NCBI RefSeq assembly: GCF_002307355.1 | Contig: NZ_CP017481.1 | Location: 1,550,001-1,614,000 of the forward strand | Length of the DNA: 64,000 nt | From: Pectobacterium polaris | Lineage (GTDB): Bacteria; Pseudomonadota; Gammaproteobacteria; Enterobacterales; Enterobacteriaceae | Reading direction: 5' to 3' | Shown: in pieces, positions 9,584-20,861 of the stretch | How the letters are laid out: every line of letters begins with the position of its first letter | Position numbering within the stretch: position 1 is the stretch's first letter | Translations under genes and position numbers: made by a program | The notes under the pieces: generated by a model | Databases searched by the model: none | Told to the model about the DNA's origin: nothing | Seen by the model: the letters and a program-made list of their open reading frames with translations, nothing else

Positions 9584-10164
9584 TGCCAACGCTTCTTTAT
9601 CTGCACGGCTTCAACAGTACGCCACAGTCGGCGAAAGCGACGGCCCTGCAAACGTGGCTGGCAGAGCGGCATCCTGAAATTGACATGGTGATTCCACAAA
9701 TTCCACCGTATCCGTCGGAGGCGGCCGAGATGATGGAATCGCTGATTATGGAGCGGGCCGGTCGCCCGGTGGGCATTGTTGGCTCTTCCCTCGGTGGTTA
9801 TTATGCCACCTGGCTATCCCAGTGTTTTATGCTGCCTGCCGTGGTGGTGAACCCAGCGGTGAAGCCGTTTGAACTGTTGCTGGACCATCTCGGCGAATAT
9901 CAGAACCCCTACACCGGTGAACAATATGTGCTAGAGTCTCGGCACGTTTACGATCTGAAGGTCATGCAGGTTGACCGACTGGAATCGCCGGATTTGCTCT
10001 GGCTGCTGTTGCAGACAGGGGATGAGGTTCTGGACTATCGTCAGGCAGTCGCGTATTACACGGCCTGCCGTCAAACTGTGGAGTCAGAGGGCAATCATGC
10101 CTTTGTCGGATTTGAGCGCTTTTTCACACCGATTGTGAATTTTTTAGGGCTCACGACAGACTGA
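9583..10164 (+). CDS. yqiA: Esterase YqiA
   Basis: 193-aa small alpha/beta hydrolase with carboxylesterase activity in E. coli. [13 protein letters not shown] near the N-terminus forms the oxyanion region. [13 protein letters not shown] carries the nucleophile Ser (GxSxG) at about residue 68. [11 protein letters not shown] has the acidic member and [11 protein letters not shown] the catalytic His. It overlaps cpdA by one base (TAATG) and precedes parE by 86 bp, the conserved enterobacterial arrangement. Confidence 0.94.
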   Translation: MPTLLYLHGFNSTPQSAKATALQTWLAERHPEIDMVIPQIPPYPSEAAEMMESLIMERAGRPVGIVGSSLGGYYATWLSQCFMLPAVVVNPAVKPFELLLDHLGEYQNPYTGEQYVLESRHVYDLKVMQVDRLESPDLLWLLLQTGDEVLDYRQAVAYYTACRQTVESEGNHAFVGFERFFTPIVNFLGLTTD

Positions 10165-10214
10165 ATCGCCACACATAGGCATTGAAAAACGAATCGCCGA
10201 AAGCGGTTCGTTAA

Positions 10215-12146
<1,932 letters not shown>

Positions 12147-12171
12147 CTGCCGCTTAATAGCAAAAACTCTC

Positions 12172-12204
12172 GTTTTCCCACCATGAATTCAGTGGTGGGA
12201 AAAC
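12172..12204 (+). terminator. Perfect 12-bp inverted repeat after parE
   Basis: GTTTTCCCACCA (12172-12183) and TGGTGGGAAAAC (12193-12204) with a 9-nt loop, 25 bp after the parE stop. No U tract follows on the plus strand, so it may act as a transcript 3'-end stabiliser or a weak terminator. Confidence 0.55.
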
Positions 12205-12356
12205 AATTTCCGCCCCGCCTCAAATCCATGCCTGTGCCTACATTCTGCTATCTACGGGAAGATGACGAAGTATCGTCGTCGTTCATCTGGCTACGACGGT
12301 TGGTACTTATGAGATGCAGACCTCTGACCGGAGCTTGTCTGAGGCCTGCCATCGTG

Positions 12357-13367
12357 CTACTTCAAGTTATCTTTGAAAAACGTCTCAAGACGGTCGAAAG
12401 GAATTTTGTCTGTATTGTCATACAAATCAACATGATCTGCATTTGGCACAATAACCAATTCCTTGGGATGACTGGCTGCCTGATAAACATCCTCTGAGTA
12501 ATACAGCGAGTGCGCGTTTTCGCCAGCGACCAGCATCATAGGTCGGGGGGCTACCCTGTCAATATTTCCCATCAGCGGGAAGCTAAAGAAAGGCATCGGT
12601 GTGGTCGCGGTCCACGCAGTAGTAGAGTTAATTGAGCGAGAGTGAAAACCGCGCGGCTTACAGTAGTAGTCGTAAAAACTGACGACAATCGGGTTAGCAT
12701 CCTGTGGAAGGCTCTCGGGAAAAAGGTGCTCGCTCGTAATAATATCGCCATTAGCATCGAAGGGAACCTCGTGGTAACCACGGGAAAAGGTGCCATTTTC
12801 CGCATCAACCCAACGCTGCTGGCTAATGTAGTCAATGACCTTATTACGTTGCTCAGGTGTGTAACTGTCACGATAGCTACGGCTCATGCTGCGTGACATA
12901 TCGTACATGGACGCCGTGGCGACGGCCTTGATGCGAGAGTCGCTGGATGCTGCGGTAATCGCCATACCACTGAGACCACAGATTGCCATAGCACCGATGC
13001 GGTTACGGTCAACGGAAGGCAGAAGGCCAATGAAATCGACAGCGGCACTGAAATCTTCTGTAAAAATCTCCGGTGATGCCGTATCTCTTACATTGCCACC
13101 GCTTTCGCCCGTGAAAGAAGGGTCAAACGCCAGCGTAACGAATCCACGTTCGGCAAGCGTCTGCGCATACAAACCAGAGGCTTGTTCTTTAACCGCACCG
13201 AAAGGCCCGCTGAATACAATGGCGGGAAGCTTCGCTTTGTTGCGATCTTTTGGCTGATAAAGGTCCGCGGCAAGGGTAATCCCATAGCGGTTTCTGAACG
13301 TGACTTTTTCATGGTCAACGTTATCACTTTTAGGAAAGGTTTTATCCCATTCTTGCGTTAATTGCAT
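12357..13367 (-). CDS. Alpha/beta hydrolase (YcjY/dienelactone hydrolase-like), cytoplasmic paralogue
   Basis: 336-aa alpha/beta hydrolase; substrate unknown. FSGPFGAVKEQASGLYAQTLAERGFV and DPSFTGESGG form the oxyanion and loop region. AICGLSGMA is the nucleophile elbow, in which the Cys is the likely nucleophile as in dienelactone-hydrolase relatives. LVAGENAHS gives the acid and NADHVDLYD the His. There is no signal peptide: translation begins MQLTQEWDKTFP with AGGTGA 7 nt upstream. That segment aligns with residue 43 onward of the exported paralogue at 15054-16187 (IQLTQEWDKTFP), so the two genes are duplicates with and without a leader. It stands alone and faces parE. Confidence 0.8.
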   Translation of the reverse strand: MQLTQEWDKTFPKSDNVDHEKVTFRNRYGITLAADLYQPKDRNKAKLPAIVFSGPFGAVKEQASGLYAQTLAERGFVTLAFDPSFTGESGGNVRDTASPEIFTEDFSAAVDFIGLLPSVDRNRIGAMAICGLSGMAITAASSDSRIKAVATASMYDMSRSMSRSYRDSYTPEQRNKVIDYISQQRWVDAENGTFSRGYHEVPFDANGDIITSEHLFPESLPQDANPIVVSFYDYYCKPRGFHSRSINSTTAWTATTPMPFFSFPLMGNIDRVAPRPMMLVAGENAHSLYYSEDVYQAASHPKELVIVPNADHVDLYDNTDKIPFDRLETFFKDNLK

Positions 13368-13906
13368 AATTTCACCTGCTTCGTTTAAAGGTTGAGTTTG
13401 CGCAAATATGTCAGGAATCCCTATAACCTGAAGCTCTAATCCAGATTATTCTACAGACGTGGATTGATCTATTTTTTCAATAAATCCCAAAGCTTATTGA
13501 ATTACTTTCGATGTTTTTATTACCCGTTGTTGTTTCCCGATAGATTATCTCAATCGGTTTTCCGGTCAGCGTCTCTGCGCCATTGGGTTATTTATTGAAA
13601 ACGTTCCTTGTGGGGGAAATAATATTTCTGGTTCTCTACCTATCTTTTAGATAAGTCATGCTATGAGAGAAATGCTACCTGAAAATAATATGGTGATAAA
13701 TGGGCCCTCATTTGAAAGGCCACTGAATTAAATTCAGTAATCATTTTTCAGAGAGTGAAAAATTAAATCATCGCTAGGTTGGTAATGTATTTGATTTATA
13801 AATATTTTATGAGAGGGAATTTAACGTGATGTTGATGCTACTCGCTGAATAACGGTACGCGCAGCGTATGGTAGATGTCATCCGCTGCGCATAGTCATCC
13901 GTTCTC
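13368..13906. other. AT-rich intergenic region (539 bp)
   Basis: Lies upstream of the hydrolase gene at 12357-13367 and downstream of the PEBP gene, both on the minus strand. It must contain the hydrolase promoter. The only structure I see is an inverted repeat near the PEBP end: GCGCAGCG at 13859-13866 and CGCTGCGC at 13883-13890, 17 bp past the PEBP stop and without a U tract. No ORF was recognised. Confidence 0.5.
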
Positions 13907-14455
13907 TTATCGCGTTGAATGAGCGACTAATTCTGCTTCGGCTAGCTTGTTCGTATTCAACATATAACCAACCAATGCACCACTGGATTGTTCATCAATT
14001 GGCAGTTTATCGACGTTAAGCGCCCAGACTTTGAAGTGGTAGCGGTGTGTTTTGTCTCCTGCTGGAGGGCAAGGACCACCATAGCCAGGACTACCAAAAT
14101 CGGTACGCCCCTGAACGGCACCGGCAGGAATATTTTTTCCATTTCTGTTTCCTGCATCTCTTTCCAGGCTGTGGACATTTTTAGGGATGTTCACCATCGT
14201 CCAATGCCACCATCCACTCCCCGTTGGGGCGTCAGGATCATACACCGTAATCGCAAAGCTTTTCGTCTCTGCGGGCTCTCCTGACCAGGAGAGTTGAGGT
14301 GATATATCTTTTCCAAAGCAGCCGGATCCGTTTTGAATAAAAGTATTCCCTATCTCCTCTCCTTGTTTTATATCATTACTCTTAACCTGAAATTCCTGAG
14401 CATGTACGACGGTTGAAGCCATAAGCAATGATAAAAGTAGAGAACGCTTTATCAC
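13907..14455 (-). CDS. YbhB/YbcL-type PEBP family protein, exported
   Basis: 182-aa phosphatidylethanolamine-binding-protein (Raf kinase inhibitor-like) family member; the bacterial role is unclear. The ligand-pocket motifs are intact: YDPDAPTGSGWWHW and the GSPGYGGPCPP...THRYHFKVWAL segment. I place the start at a GTG (14453-14455) because AGGGGAG lies 8 nt upstream and the product then begins with a clean Sec signal peptide (MIKRSLLLSLLMASTVVHA, cleavage before QEF). The frame continues upstream to 14503 but without a ribosome site. It is periplasmic by prediction. It sits between two paralogous hydrolases. Confidence 0.85.
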   Translation of the reverse strand: MIKRSLLLSLLMASTVVHAQEFQVKSNDIKQGEEIGNTFIQNGSGCFGKDISPQLSWSGEPAETKSFAITVYDPDAPTGSGWWHWTMVNIPKNVHSLERDAGNRNGKNIPAGAVQGRTDFGSPGYGGPCPPAGDKTHRYHFKVWALNVDKLPIDEQSSGALVGYMLNTNKLAEAELVAHSTR

Positions 14456-15053
14456 TATATTTACTCCCCTAAAAAGTTGAATGATTTCTTCTCCCCCGAG
14501 CAAGACGGTGACTGCTTACAGGTGGCAGATAGGCACAGGTAACCTTGCCTATCATCAGGCCATCACTCGACGATGGAATAACACAATTCCCTTGAATACT
14601 TGCCTGATTGTCTAAATCTGAAGCGCGCTATTTTTTCTTCCAAAAATCTACACTCTCAGATTATAAGGCAATAAATCGAGATAATTTGTATATCGATGCG
14701 GAGGACAGATGGGGAAGAATGTCGATGGGTAAGGCAAATCCATTTGGGTTTTTCCATCTTACCCGTAATCACTTTCTCTATACCCTCAGTGATTTCTTAC
14801 AAGAAGGGGCGTTAGGGAAATAGCTGTTACGTGATTTGTATTTAATGACGAAGGCACGTGGCATGAAACGTTTTACTTTCTTTAATCCGACCAAGACGAA
14901 GCATTGTCGCTCGGTCAATACCTGTTGTGAATATACCAAGCAATAGGCGTTTCTTGGCATCGCGATATTTTCCCTCAGGAAGCAGGGAGATTGATGCTGA
15001 AAAACGTACTGTCGTTGCTCGATGTTTAACATATAAATTAAGGAGTAGATTCA
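14456..15053. other. Intergenic region (598 bp) without a recognised gene
   Basis: Separates the divergent PEBP gene and the exported hydrolase gene, so it should hold both promoters. Open frames of 60-85 codons occur on both strands but show no family resemblance, no ribosome sites worth noting and overlap one another. AAGGAG at about 15040 is the ribosome site of the next gene. Confidence 0.5.
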
Positions 15054-16187
15054 ATGAGCCATCTGCTTTCTCGCAAACAATTTATTCGCGGTGCCATCAT
15101 GGCCTGTACTGCGATGTTTGTCAGTGCACATCCCGCTTTGGCAGAAAGTAATCCTGCTAATGGCAAGGGACAAACCATACAACTGACCCAAGAATGGGAT
15201 AAAACCTTCCCGCAGAGCACGAAGGTCGACCATCAGAAAGTCACTTTCAAGAATCGCTACGGCATTACTCTGGCCGCCGATCTGTATCTCCCGAAAAATC
15301 GTGGTAACAAAAAATTTGCTGCGATTGCCGTGAGCGGCCCTTTTGGCGCGGTTAAAGAACAATCTTCTGGTCTGTACGCACAAACTATGGCTGAGCGTGG
15401 CTTTGTTACCCTCGCATTTGATCCGTCCTATACAGGTGAGAGCAGTGGTGAACCTCGCAACGTGGCGTCCCCTGAGATCAATACCGAGGACTTCATGGCC
15501 GCAGTGGACTACCTTGGCCTGCACCCTGCGGTTGATCGCAACCGCATCGGCGTCATTGGTATCTGCGGCTTCGGTGGTATGGCCCTCAATGCCGTGGCCG
15601 TCGACAAGCGTGTTAAAGCTGTCGTCACCGCCACCATGTACGACATGTCGCGCCTGATGGGTAAGGGTTTCGAAGATAGTCTGTCGCTGGAGAACCGGAC
15701 TAAGATCCTGACCCGCCTGAGCGAGCAGCGCTGGACGGACGCCGAGCGTGGCACGCCAGCTCCAGGCGCTCACGACTTCTACGTTGATGCGAACGGCAAT
15801 GTCGAGATCGCCAAACGAATCCTTCCAGAGACGTTGCCGGCAAACCCGAATCCGGTCACCGAAGAATTCTTCGAATACTACCGCACGCCGCGTGGCTTCC
15901 ATAAGAACTCAGTGGCCTCTTCGGGCGCATTCACCGGCACCAGCCCGATGGCGTTCATGAATATGCCGCTGCTCACGTACATCAAAGAAATTTCGCCGCG
16001 TCCAATTCTGTTTATTGTTGGTGATAAAGCACACTCTCGCTATTTCACTGAAGACGCTTATAAGGCCGCAGCTGAGCCGAAAGAGCTTGTGATTATCAAG
16101 GATGCTAACCATGTCGATCTTTACGACCGCATGGACAAGATCCCGTTTGATAAGATCACTGACTTCTTTGGCAAGAATCTGAAATAA
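15054..16187 (+). CDS. Alpha/beta hydrolase (YcjY/dienelactone hydrolase-like), exported paralogue
   Basis: 377-aa hydrolase with an N-terminal export signal: SRKQFIRGAIMACTAMFVSAHPALA, cleavage probably after ALA at about residue 32. The SRKQF start resembles a Tat motif with RK in place of RR, so Tat or Sec export are both possible. The core repeats the features of its paralogue at 12357-13367: GPFGAVKEQSSGLYAQTMAERG, GICGFGGMAL (nucleophile Cys), IVGDKAHSRYF and KDANHVDLYD (His). Its ribosome site AAGGAG is 9 nt upstream. Substrate unknown. A strong terminator follows. Confidence 0.83.
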   Translation: MSHLLSRKQFIRGAIMACTAMFVSAHPALAESNPANGKGQTIQLTQEWDKTFPQSTKVDHQKVTFKNRYGITLAADLYLPKNRGNKKFAAIAVSGPFGAVKEQSSGLYAQTMAERGFVTLAFDPSYTGESSGEPRNVASPEINTEDFMAAVDYLGLHPAVDRNRIGVIGICGFGGMALNAVAVDKRVKAVVTATMYDMSRLMGKGFEDSLSLENRTKILTRLSEQRWTDAERGTPAPGAHDFYVDANGNVEIAKRILPETLPANPNPVTEEFFEYYRTPRGFHKNSVASSGAFTGTSPMAFMNMPLLTYIKEISPRPILFIVGDKAHSRYFTEDAYKAAAEPKELVIIKDANHVDLYDRMDKIPFDKITDFFGKNLK

Positions 16188-16194
16188 GGCCAAT

Positions 16195-16247
16195 AAAGGT
16201 CATCTGGATGCACATTCTGCAATCTGCCAGATGACCTTTTCTTTTTT
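16195..16247 (+). terminator. Terminator after exported hydrolase
   Basis: Perfect 13-bp stem AAAGGTCATCTGG (16195-16207) / CCAGATGACCTTT (16227-16239) followed by TCTTTTTT. The remaining bases up to 16538 are AT-rich and presumably hold the promoter of the next gene. Confidence 0.92.
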
Positions 16248-16538
16248 CCACCCATGTTACGTCGTCATTCATCATATTTTTTTTGGTATATCAGAGTGCC
16301 TTAAAAATTTATCGCGCATAGTTTTCAGACAAACCAAGGGATAATTTTTTAATCGCGGATGCCCCTTTTTTCTGTATGAGAGATTGCTGAGTTTTTCTCA
16401 CAAACTCATTAAAAATTCACCCACTAGTTATAGATCAATTCATCCATCAATATAAAAACACCAGGCCGTACTTCTGCGGCTTTCATGACGATTATCCATC
16501 GATAGTTAGGCGCAAGATTTACGAGGGTTTAAGAGAAA

Positions 16539-17885
16539 ATGTATAAAGAGAGGCAAGTTATTCCAGGCCCTTTGCAACGGCTAACGGGCATAAGGCCTGA
16601 AGAAGCATCTTTAGTAGGCTGGTCGCTTATTTATATCATTGCTTTATTTCTCGCTTACTATGTCTTGCGGCCTATTCGAGATGAATTGGGGGTGACCGGT
16701 GGAGTCAGTAATCTACCCTGGCTGTTCACTGGTACCTTGATTGTTATGCTGCTCGTTAGCCCTATTTATGGATATATCGTACGGCGCTATTCGAGAGAAC
16801 GCTTCATTGCGATCGCGTATCGATTTTTTGCCGCAAATTTAGTTATTTTTATCGTCCTTATGACGAGTAGTTCAGAGGCGCATCAGGTTTGGGTTGGCCG
16901 GGCATTTTTTATTTGGGTGTCGGTTTTCAATTTATTTGTGGTTTCCGTCTTCTGGTCGTTCATAGAGGATATTTTTAATAGCGGACAAGGCAAACGCCTG
17001 TTTGGCATTTTATCTGCTGGGGCAACCTTTGGCGGGCTATTAGGTTCAGCCATCACAAGCGGCCTGATTGAGCATATCGGGCGAACCTGGCTTATTGCTA
17101 TCTCTATCATCCTGTTAGAGGTCGCGGTATTGGCGTCGGCTAAATTGTCACGTGCAAGCGGTTCATTGCGGATTGCTACACCGCAAGATGAGGCAAGTAA
17201 GCCAGTCGGCGGCGGTATTTTTACAGGAATGATACATACATTTCGCTCTCCCTATTTACTGGGTATTGCGTGCTTTGTGCTCATCTATTCCATCACGTCC
17301 ACCTTTCTCTATTTTCAGCAGGCGAGTATCGCTGAGGTCAATTTTCCAACCCGTGAAGCGCGGACGGCATTCTTTGCCAACATCGATTTCTGGGTAAACG
17401 CCATCACGCTGTTTGTTCAAATATTTTTGACAGGCCGACTGATGGCTGGATTCGGCGTTCTGCTGACGCTATGCGTTTTGCCCCTTGTGAGCGTTATCGG
17501 GTTTGCTGGCCTCACCGCCTATCCAACCGTGATTGTGTTTGTCGTGGCACAGGTGGCGCGTCGGGTTGCTAACTTCGCTCTTGCTCGTCCTGCGCGAGAG
17601 GTCTTGTTCACATCGAGTAAGCGTGAAGATCGCTATAAGGCTAAGAACTTCATCGACACGGTGATCTATCGCGGCGGCGATCAGGTCGCGAGTTGGAGTT
17701 ACGCGGGCCTGATGGCGCTTGGTCTGGGCATCAGCCAGATCGCTTTAGTGGGGGTACCGCTGTCGATCATCTGGTTAGCAATCAGCATTTGGCTAGGCCG
17801 GGCGCATGTTCAACAGGAAAAAGCGCAGGAACGCTCTGCCACAGGCGTCTCAATGACAGAAAGTTCGCCTCCGGTGAATACGTAG
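16539..17885 (+). CDS. MFS transporter related to Npt-type (ATP:ADP antiporter-like) carriers
   Basis: 448-aa inner-membrane protein with about 12 hydrophobic segments. The N-terminal ALFLAYYVLRPIRDELGV segment and the SVFWSFIEDIFNSGQGKRLFG region are hallmarks of the branch of MFS proteins annotated as NTP/NDP exchange or Npt1/Npt2-like. In obligate intracellular bacteria such carriers exchange nucleotides with the host; in free-living proteobacteria the substrate is not known. The C-terminal tail is polar. It is followed after 69 bp by the frameshifted NADP-oxidoreductase gene on the same strand. Confidence 0.75.
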   Translation: MYKERQVIPGPLQRLTGIRPEEASLVGWSLIYIIALFLAYYVLRPIRDELGVTGGVSNLPWLFTGTLIVMLLVSPIYGYIVRRYSRERFIAIAYRFFAANLVIFIVLMTSSSEAHQVWVGRAFFIWVSVFNLFVVSVFWSFIEDIFNSGQGKRLFGILSAGATFGGLLGSAITSGLIEHIGRTWLIAISIILLEVAVLASAKLSRASGSLRIATPQDEASKPVGGGIFTGMIHTFRSPYLLGIACFVLIYSITSTFLYFQQASIAEVNFPTREARTAFFANIDFWVNAITLFVQIFLTGRLMAGFGVLLTLCVLPLVSVIGFAGLTAYPTVIVFVVAQVARRVANFALARPAREVLFTSSKREDRYKAKNFIDTVIYRGGDQVASWSYAGLMALGLGISQIALVGVPLSIIWLAISIWLGRAHVQQEKAQERSATGVSMTESSPPVNT

Positions 17886-17954
17886 CAGTAATCCGATGAC
17901 GGTATGAATGGCACACGTCAGTTAATCGAAATACTTTTCTAGAAGGAAAAAACG

Positions 17955-18673
17955 ATGAAATTTTCTATACGCGCCCTGTTGTGCACCGCGGTGATGGTCG
18001 TCGCATCATTGACGACGATTAGCGCTTTTGCAGAAACGCAAAAAATTCGTATCGGCGTAATCGGCTCAGGAAGCTTGGGGGCGCTGTCGGCCGTGCATGG
18101 GTGAAGTCTGGACATGAAGTGATGTTCGCCAGTCGCCATCCAGAAGAGTTGCGCTCCATGGCGGAAGCCCTTGGTCCACGGGCTTCAGTCGGTACGCCAA
18201 AAGAGGCTGCAAGCTTCGGAGACGTCATCCTGGTTGCTCTGCCTTACTCGGCGCTGCCGGGTATTGGTCGGGATTTGCAGGAAGAGCTCCGCGGTAAAAT
18301 TGTGCTCGATGCGAGTAACCCAACGGCGTTCCGCGATGGGGATTTGATGAGGGCGGCGAGTCGGGATGGGGTGGGGGCGACTTCTGCACGGCTGCTTCCC
18401 GGTGTACGTTTAGTTCGTGCTTTCAGTGCGGTGAATGCGACGGCAATTGATGCTTCGGCAAACGGTCGCCGCACGACGCTCGCGATCCCGATTGCGAGTG
18501 ATGATACCGAAGCACTGGATGTTGCCGCACAACTGGTACGCGATGCGGGAAGTGCTCCGGTCATCACGGGTAATCTGGCATCTTCACGCGTCTTTGAAGA
18601 TGGCACGCCTATCGATGAGGCAGACACGGATGAAGCGACGCTGCGCAAGATGTTGAATTTACCTGCACGCTAA
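17955..18673 (+). pseudogene. NADP-dependent (F420-reductase-like) oxidoreductase with signal peptide, frameshifted
   Basis: Two frames make up one gene. The first, from ATG 17955, gives a Sec signal peptide (MKFSIRALLCTAVMVVASLTTISAFA) and the start of a Rossmann fold (IRIGVIGSGSLG), then stops at TGA 18102-18104. The second frame continues from the G run and encodes AWVKSGHEVMFASRHPEELR through LRKMLNLPAR, an NAD(P)-binding F420/NADP-oxidoreductase-like domain. One extra G in the run of five at 18077-18081 would join them as GSGSLGGAVGRAWVKSGHE. So this is a single-base loss in a homopolymer, or a sequencing error. AGAAGGAAAA precedes the start. A signal peptide on this fold is unusual. Confidence 0.85.
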
Positions 18674-18757
18674 TTCGCTATCTCTCGGTGCCAGGGCGCC
18701 AAAGAGGAAATGGCCGACCGTTCCGTTTGACTGACGGTATCGGCCACATACCATGGT

Positions 18758-19642
18758 TTATTTCTTTCCCTTGTATCTTATCGCAGCCACAAAGGCTGAG
18801 AATGCAGGGGAAGCATTGCGCCGATTGGGATAGTAGAGATGGAATCCAGAAAAATAAGGGCACCAGTCTGTCAGGACTTCAATGAGGCGGCCATCTTCAA
18901 TGTAAGGCTGAGCCATAAAATCGGGAATATAGGCAAGGCCGATCCCATCAAGCGCACCGTTCAGGATATGAATATTGCTGTTAGCGGTCAGTTGCCCGTT
19001 TACCCGGACGGCCATACTTCGCCCCTCTTTTTCAAACTCCCAGGCATAAAGACTGCCGCCAAACGAATGGCGTATATTGATGCATTTGTGCGTGGTTAAA
19101 TCGTGAGGGTGAATGGGGACAGGGTTCTTTTTGAAATAGGCGGGTGAACCGATAACGGACAGTCGCCAGTCTGGGCCCAGCCTTACTGCAATCATATCCC
19201 TGCTGACGGATTCCCCCATTCGAATCCCCGCATCAAAACGCTGCTCGACAATATTTGTGAAGCCATAATCAATGCTGATTTCCACATTGATATCAGGATA
19301 TTCTTCAAAAAAAGCGGGCAGCGCCGCACGTAGAATTTGTTCGGCAGCATCATCAGAACAGGTGATTTTAATCGTTCCTGCTGGCTTATCTCTCAGTTCG
19401 CCAATTTTCTCTATTTCCGCCCCGATTTGGTCAAAGAGCGGCCCTACGGATGTCATTAGCCGTTCCCCTGCTTCAGTCGGGGCCACATTACGGGTGGTGC
19501 GGGTCAGTAAACGTACCCCAAGCCTCTCTTCCAGATTACGGATGGTATGGCTGAGTGCTGAAGGGCTGACGCCGAGCCGGGTAGCAGCACGGGTAAAACT
19601 TTGTTCTTTTGCGACTGCAAGGAAGGCCAGGATGTCATTCAT
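18758..19642 (-). CDS. LysR family transcriptional regulator
   Basis: 294-aa LTTR. The winged HTH covers residues 4-62 (FLAVAKEQSFTRAATRLGVSPSALSHTIR), with the recognition helix around ATRLGVSPSALS. The effector domain follows from about residue 90 (GTIKITCSDDAAEQIL...) and ends GLAYIPDFMAQPYIEDGRL. It belongs to the large subgroup (TRTTRNVAPTEAGERL) often linked to oxidoreductase or efflux genes. It converges on the frameshifted oxidoreductase gene, so the target is not obvious from position. Confidence 0.93.
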   Translation of the reverse strand: MNDILAFLAVAKEQSFTRAATRLGVSPSALSHTIRNLEERLGVRLLTRTTRNVAPTEAGERLMTSVGPLFDQIGAEIEKIGELRDKPAGTIKITCSDDAAEQILRAALPAFFEEYPDINVEISIDYGFTNIVEQRFDAGIRMGESVSRDMIAVRLGPDWRLSVIGSPAYFKKNPVPIHPHDLTTHKCINIRHSFGGSLYAWEFEKEGRSMAVRVNGQLTANSNIHILNGALDGIGLAYIPDFMAQPYIEDGRLIEVLTDWCPYFSGFHLYYPNRRNASPAFSAFVAAIRYKGKK

Positions 19643-19784
19643 GCTTATGAAACCTCATCACCGAATATTTTTCACAAATAAACAAGCCTTACCTAAAGTG
19701 ATAAAAATCCCTTAGTTGGCCAGCATGTTTGAGCCCATTGCTAAAGAGAAAATATCAGGGCCGACGGATGTATTTCACCCTAAC

Positions 19785-20684
19785 TTATTTACCCTTGAGG
19801 CTATTAATGTCCTTTTTGGGGGGTGAGCCAAATAACCGATTGTACTCACGGCTGAACTGAGACGGACTTTCGTAACCGACACGGTAGGATGTGGTGGCCG
19901 CATCAAGGCGCTCATTTAACATCAAACGCTTCGCTTCATTAAGCCTGAGCCATTTCTGGTACTGAATGGGGCTCATCGAGGTCAGTTGCTTAAAGTGGTG
20001 GTGAAAGCTGGGTCGGCTCATCTGGGCTTTGGCGGCAAGCTCATCGATTTTTATTGCGCTGGTATAATTCAGTTTCATCCAGTCAATGGCTTTAGCGATG
20101 CGATACCCATGCGATTCAATAGACGCTATTTCACACAGCCTTTGCGCCTGATCGCTTTTAATCAGCCGGTAATGAATTTCCTTTTTCAGCAAAGGGGCGA
20201 GAACAGGAATCGCCTCTGGTTCGTCAAGCAGCGCAAGCAGGCGGCGGAATGAATCAAGGAGGGGAGGCGTTACCAGGCCCGTTTCGATCCCTTTAGGCGT
20301 CTGACTTCTTTTGGTGATGAGATCGCCATTAATCCGGATAATTTCAGAAATCATCTGCATATCCAGTTTGAGCATCAGGCCAAGACAAGGGACGTCTGGG
20401 CTCGCCGTTATTGCCTGTGAGGTGGCGGGAAGATCCAGCGATGTCAGAAGGAAGCGCGAAGGGTCATACCGGTAGGTATCGCCGCCCGCAATAATCTGCT
20501 TCGTCCCCTGCACGACAAGTATGATGCTCGGTTCTACCATACAGAATGACGGCTGTTCAGGGATATTACGGCGAAACAAGGACAGTTCCGCGATGCCAGT
20601 GTCGATATCGCCTTCGTCGGCCAGATATCTACTGATGATCTCTGCAAGATCATCGCATCGCATTATTTCGGGTTTCTCTGACAT
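19785..20684 (-). CDS. AraC family transcriptional regulator (cupin N-domain type)
   Basis: 299 aa. The N-terminal domain (IILVVQGTKQIIAGGDTYRYDPSRFLLTSLDLP) is the AraC-type arabinose-binding-like cupin. The C-terminal double HTH is at about residues 195-290 (IDELAAKAQMSRPSFHHHFKQLTSMSPIQYQKWLRL, then AATTSYRVGYESPSQFSREYNRLFG). It is the same subfamily as the yqhC product at 48.4 kb; in E. coli YqhC responds to aldehydes. It sits 142 bp upstream of the LysR gene on the same strand. Confidence 0.93.
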   Translation of the reverse strand: MSEKPEIMRCDDLAEIISRYLADEGDIDTGIAELSLFRRNIPEQPSFCMVEPSIILVVQGTKQIIAGGDTYRYDPSRFLLTSLDLPATSQAITASPDVPCLGLMLKLDMQMISEIIRINGDLITKRSQTPKGIETGLVTPPLLDSFRRLLALLDEPEAIPVLAPLLKKEIHYRLIKSDQAQRLCEIASIESHGYRIAKAIDWMKLNYTSAIKIDELAAKAQMSRPSFHHHFKQLTSMSPIQYQKWLRLNEAKRLMLNERLDAATTSYRVGYESPSQFSREYNRLFGSPPKKDINSLKGK

Positions 20685-20861
20685 AACCTATTTTCCTCCC
20701 TCTAATCAGCCATCATAATACTCCGCCCAAATTGACCCGCCTATTCTACCCATCAACAATTCATACAATCAGGCAAGAATTTCAGAGCAATGTGTTATCT
20801 GAAAATCTTTGATCGCTAGATTATAGTCAATGTGGCTTGTACGTATCTGTAGGGGATCGAA
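20685..20861. other. Upstream region of the AraC gene and of the small leader-like ORF
   Basis: Divergent control region. A TATAGT hexamer at 20822-20827 with a weak CTGAAA 17 bp upstream would drive a plus-strand transcript beginning near 20834. Confidence 0.35.

Noticed and set aside
14608..14823. 71-codon frame upstream of the exported hydrolase
   Set aside because: No ribosome site, no recognisable family and no conserved context; treated as intergenic.
14842..15054. Minus-strand frame with a basic KKRLLLGIFTTGIDRATMLRLG segment
   Set aside because: Looks superficially like a DNA-binding or transposase fragment, but I cannot tie it to a family and it overlaps the start of a real gene.
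15051..15902. Long antisense frames opposite real genes (also 55798-56490, 10833-11639)
   Set aside because: They are shadows caused by codon bias of the sense gene; no ribosome sites or protein-like composition.
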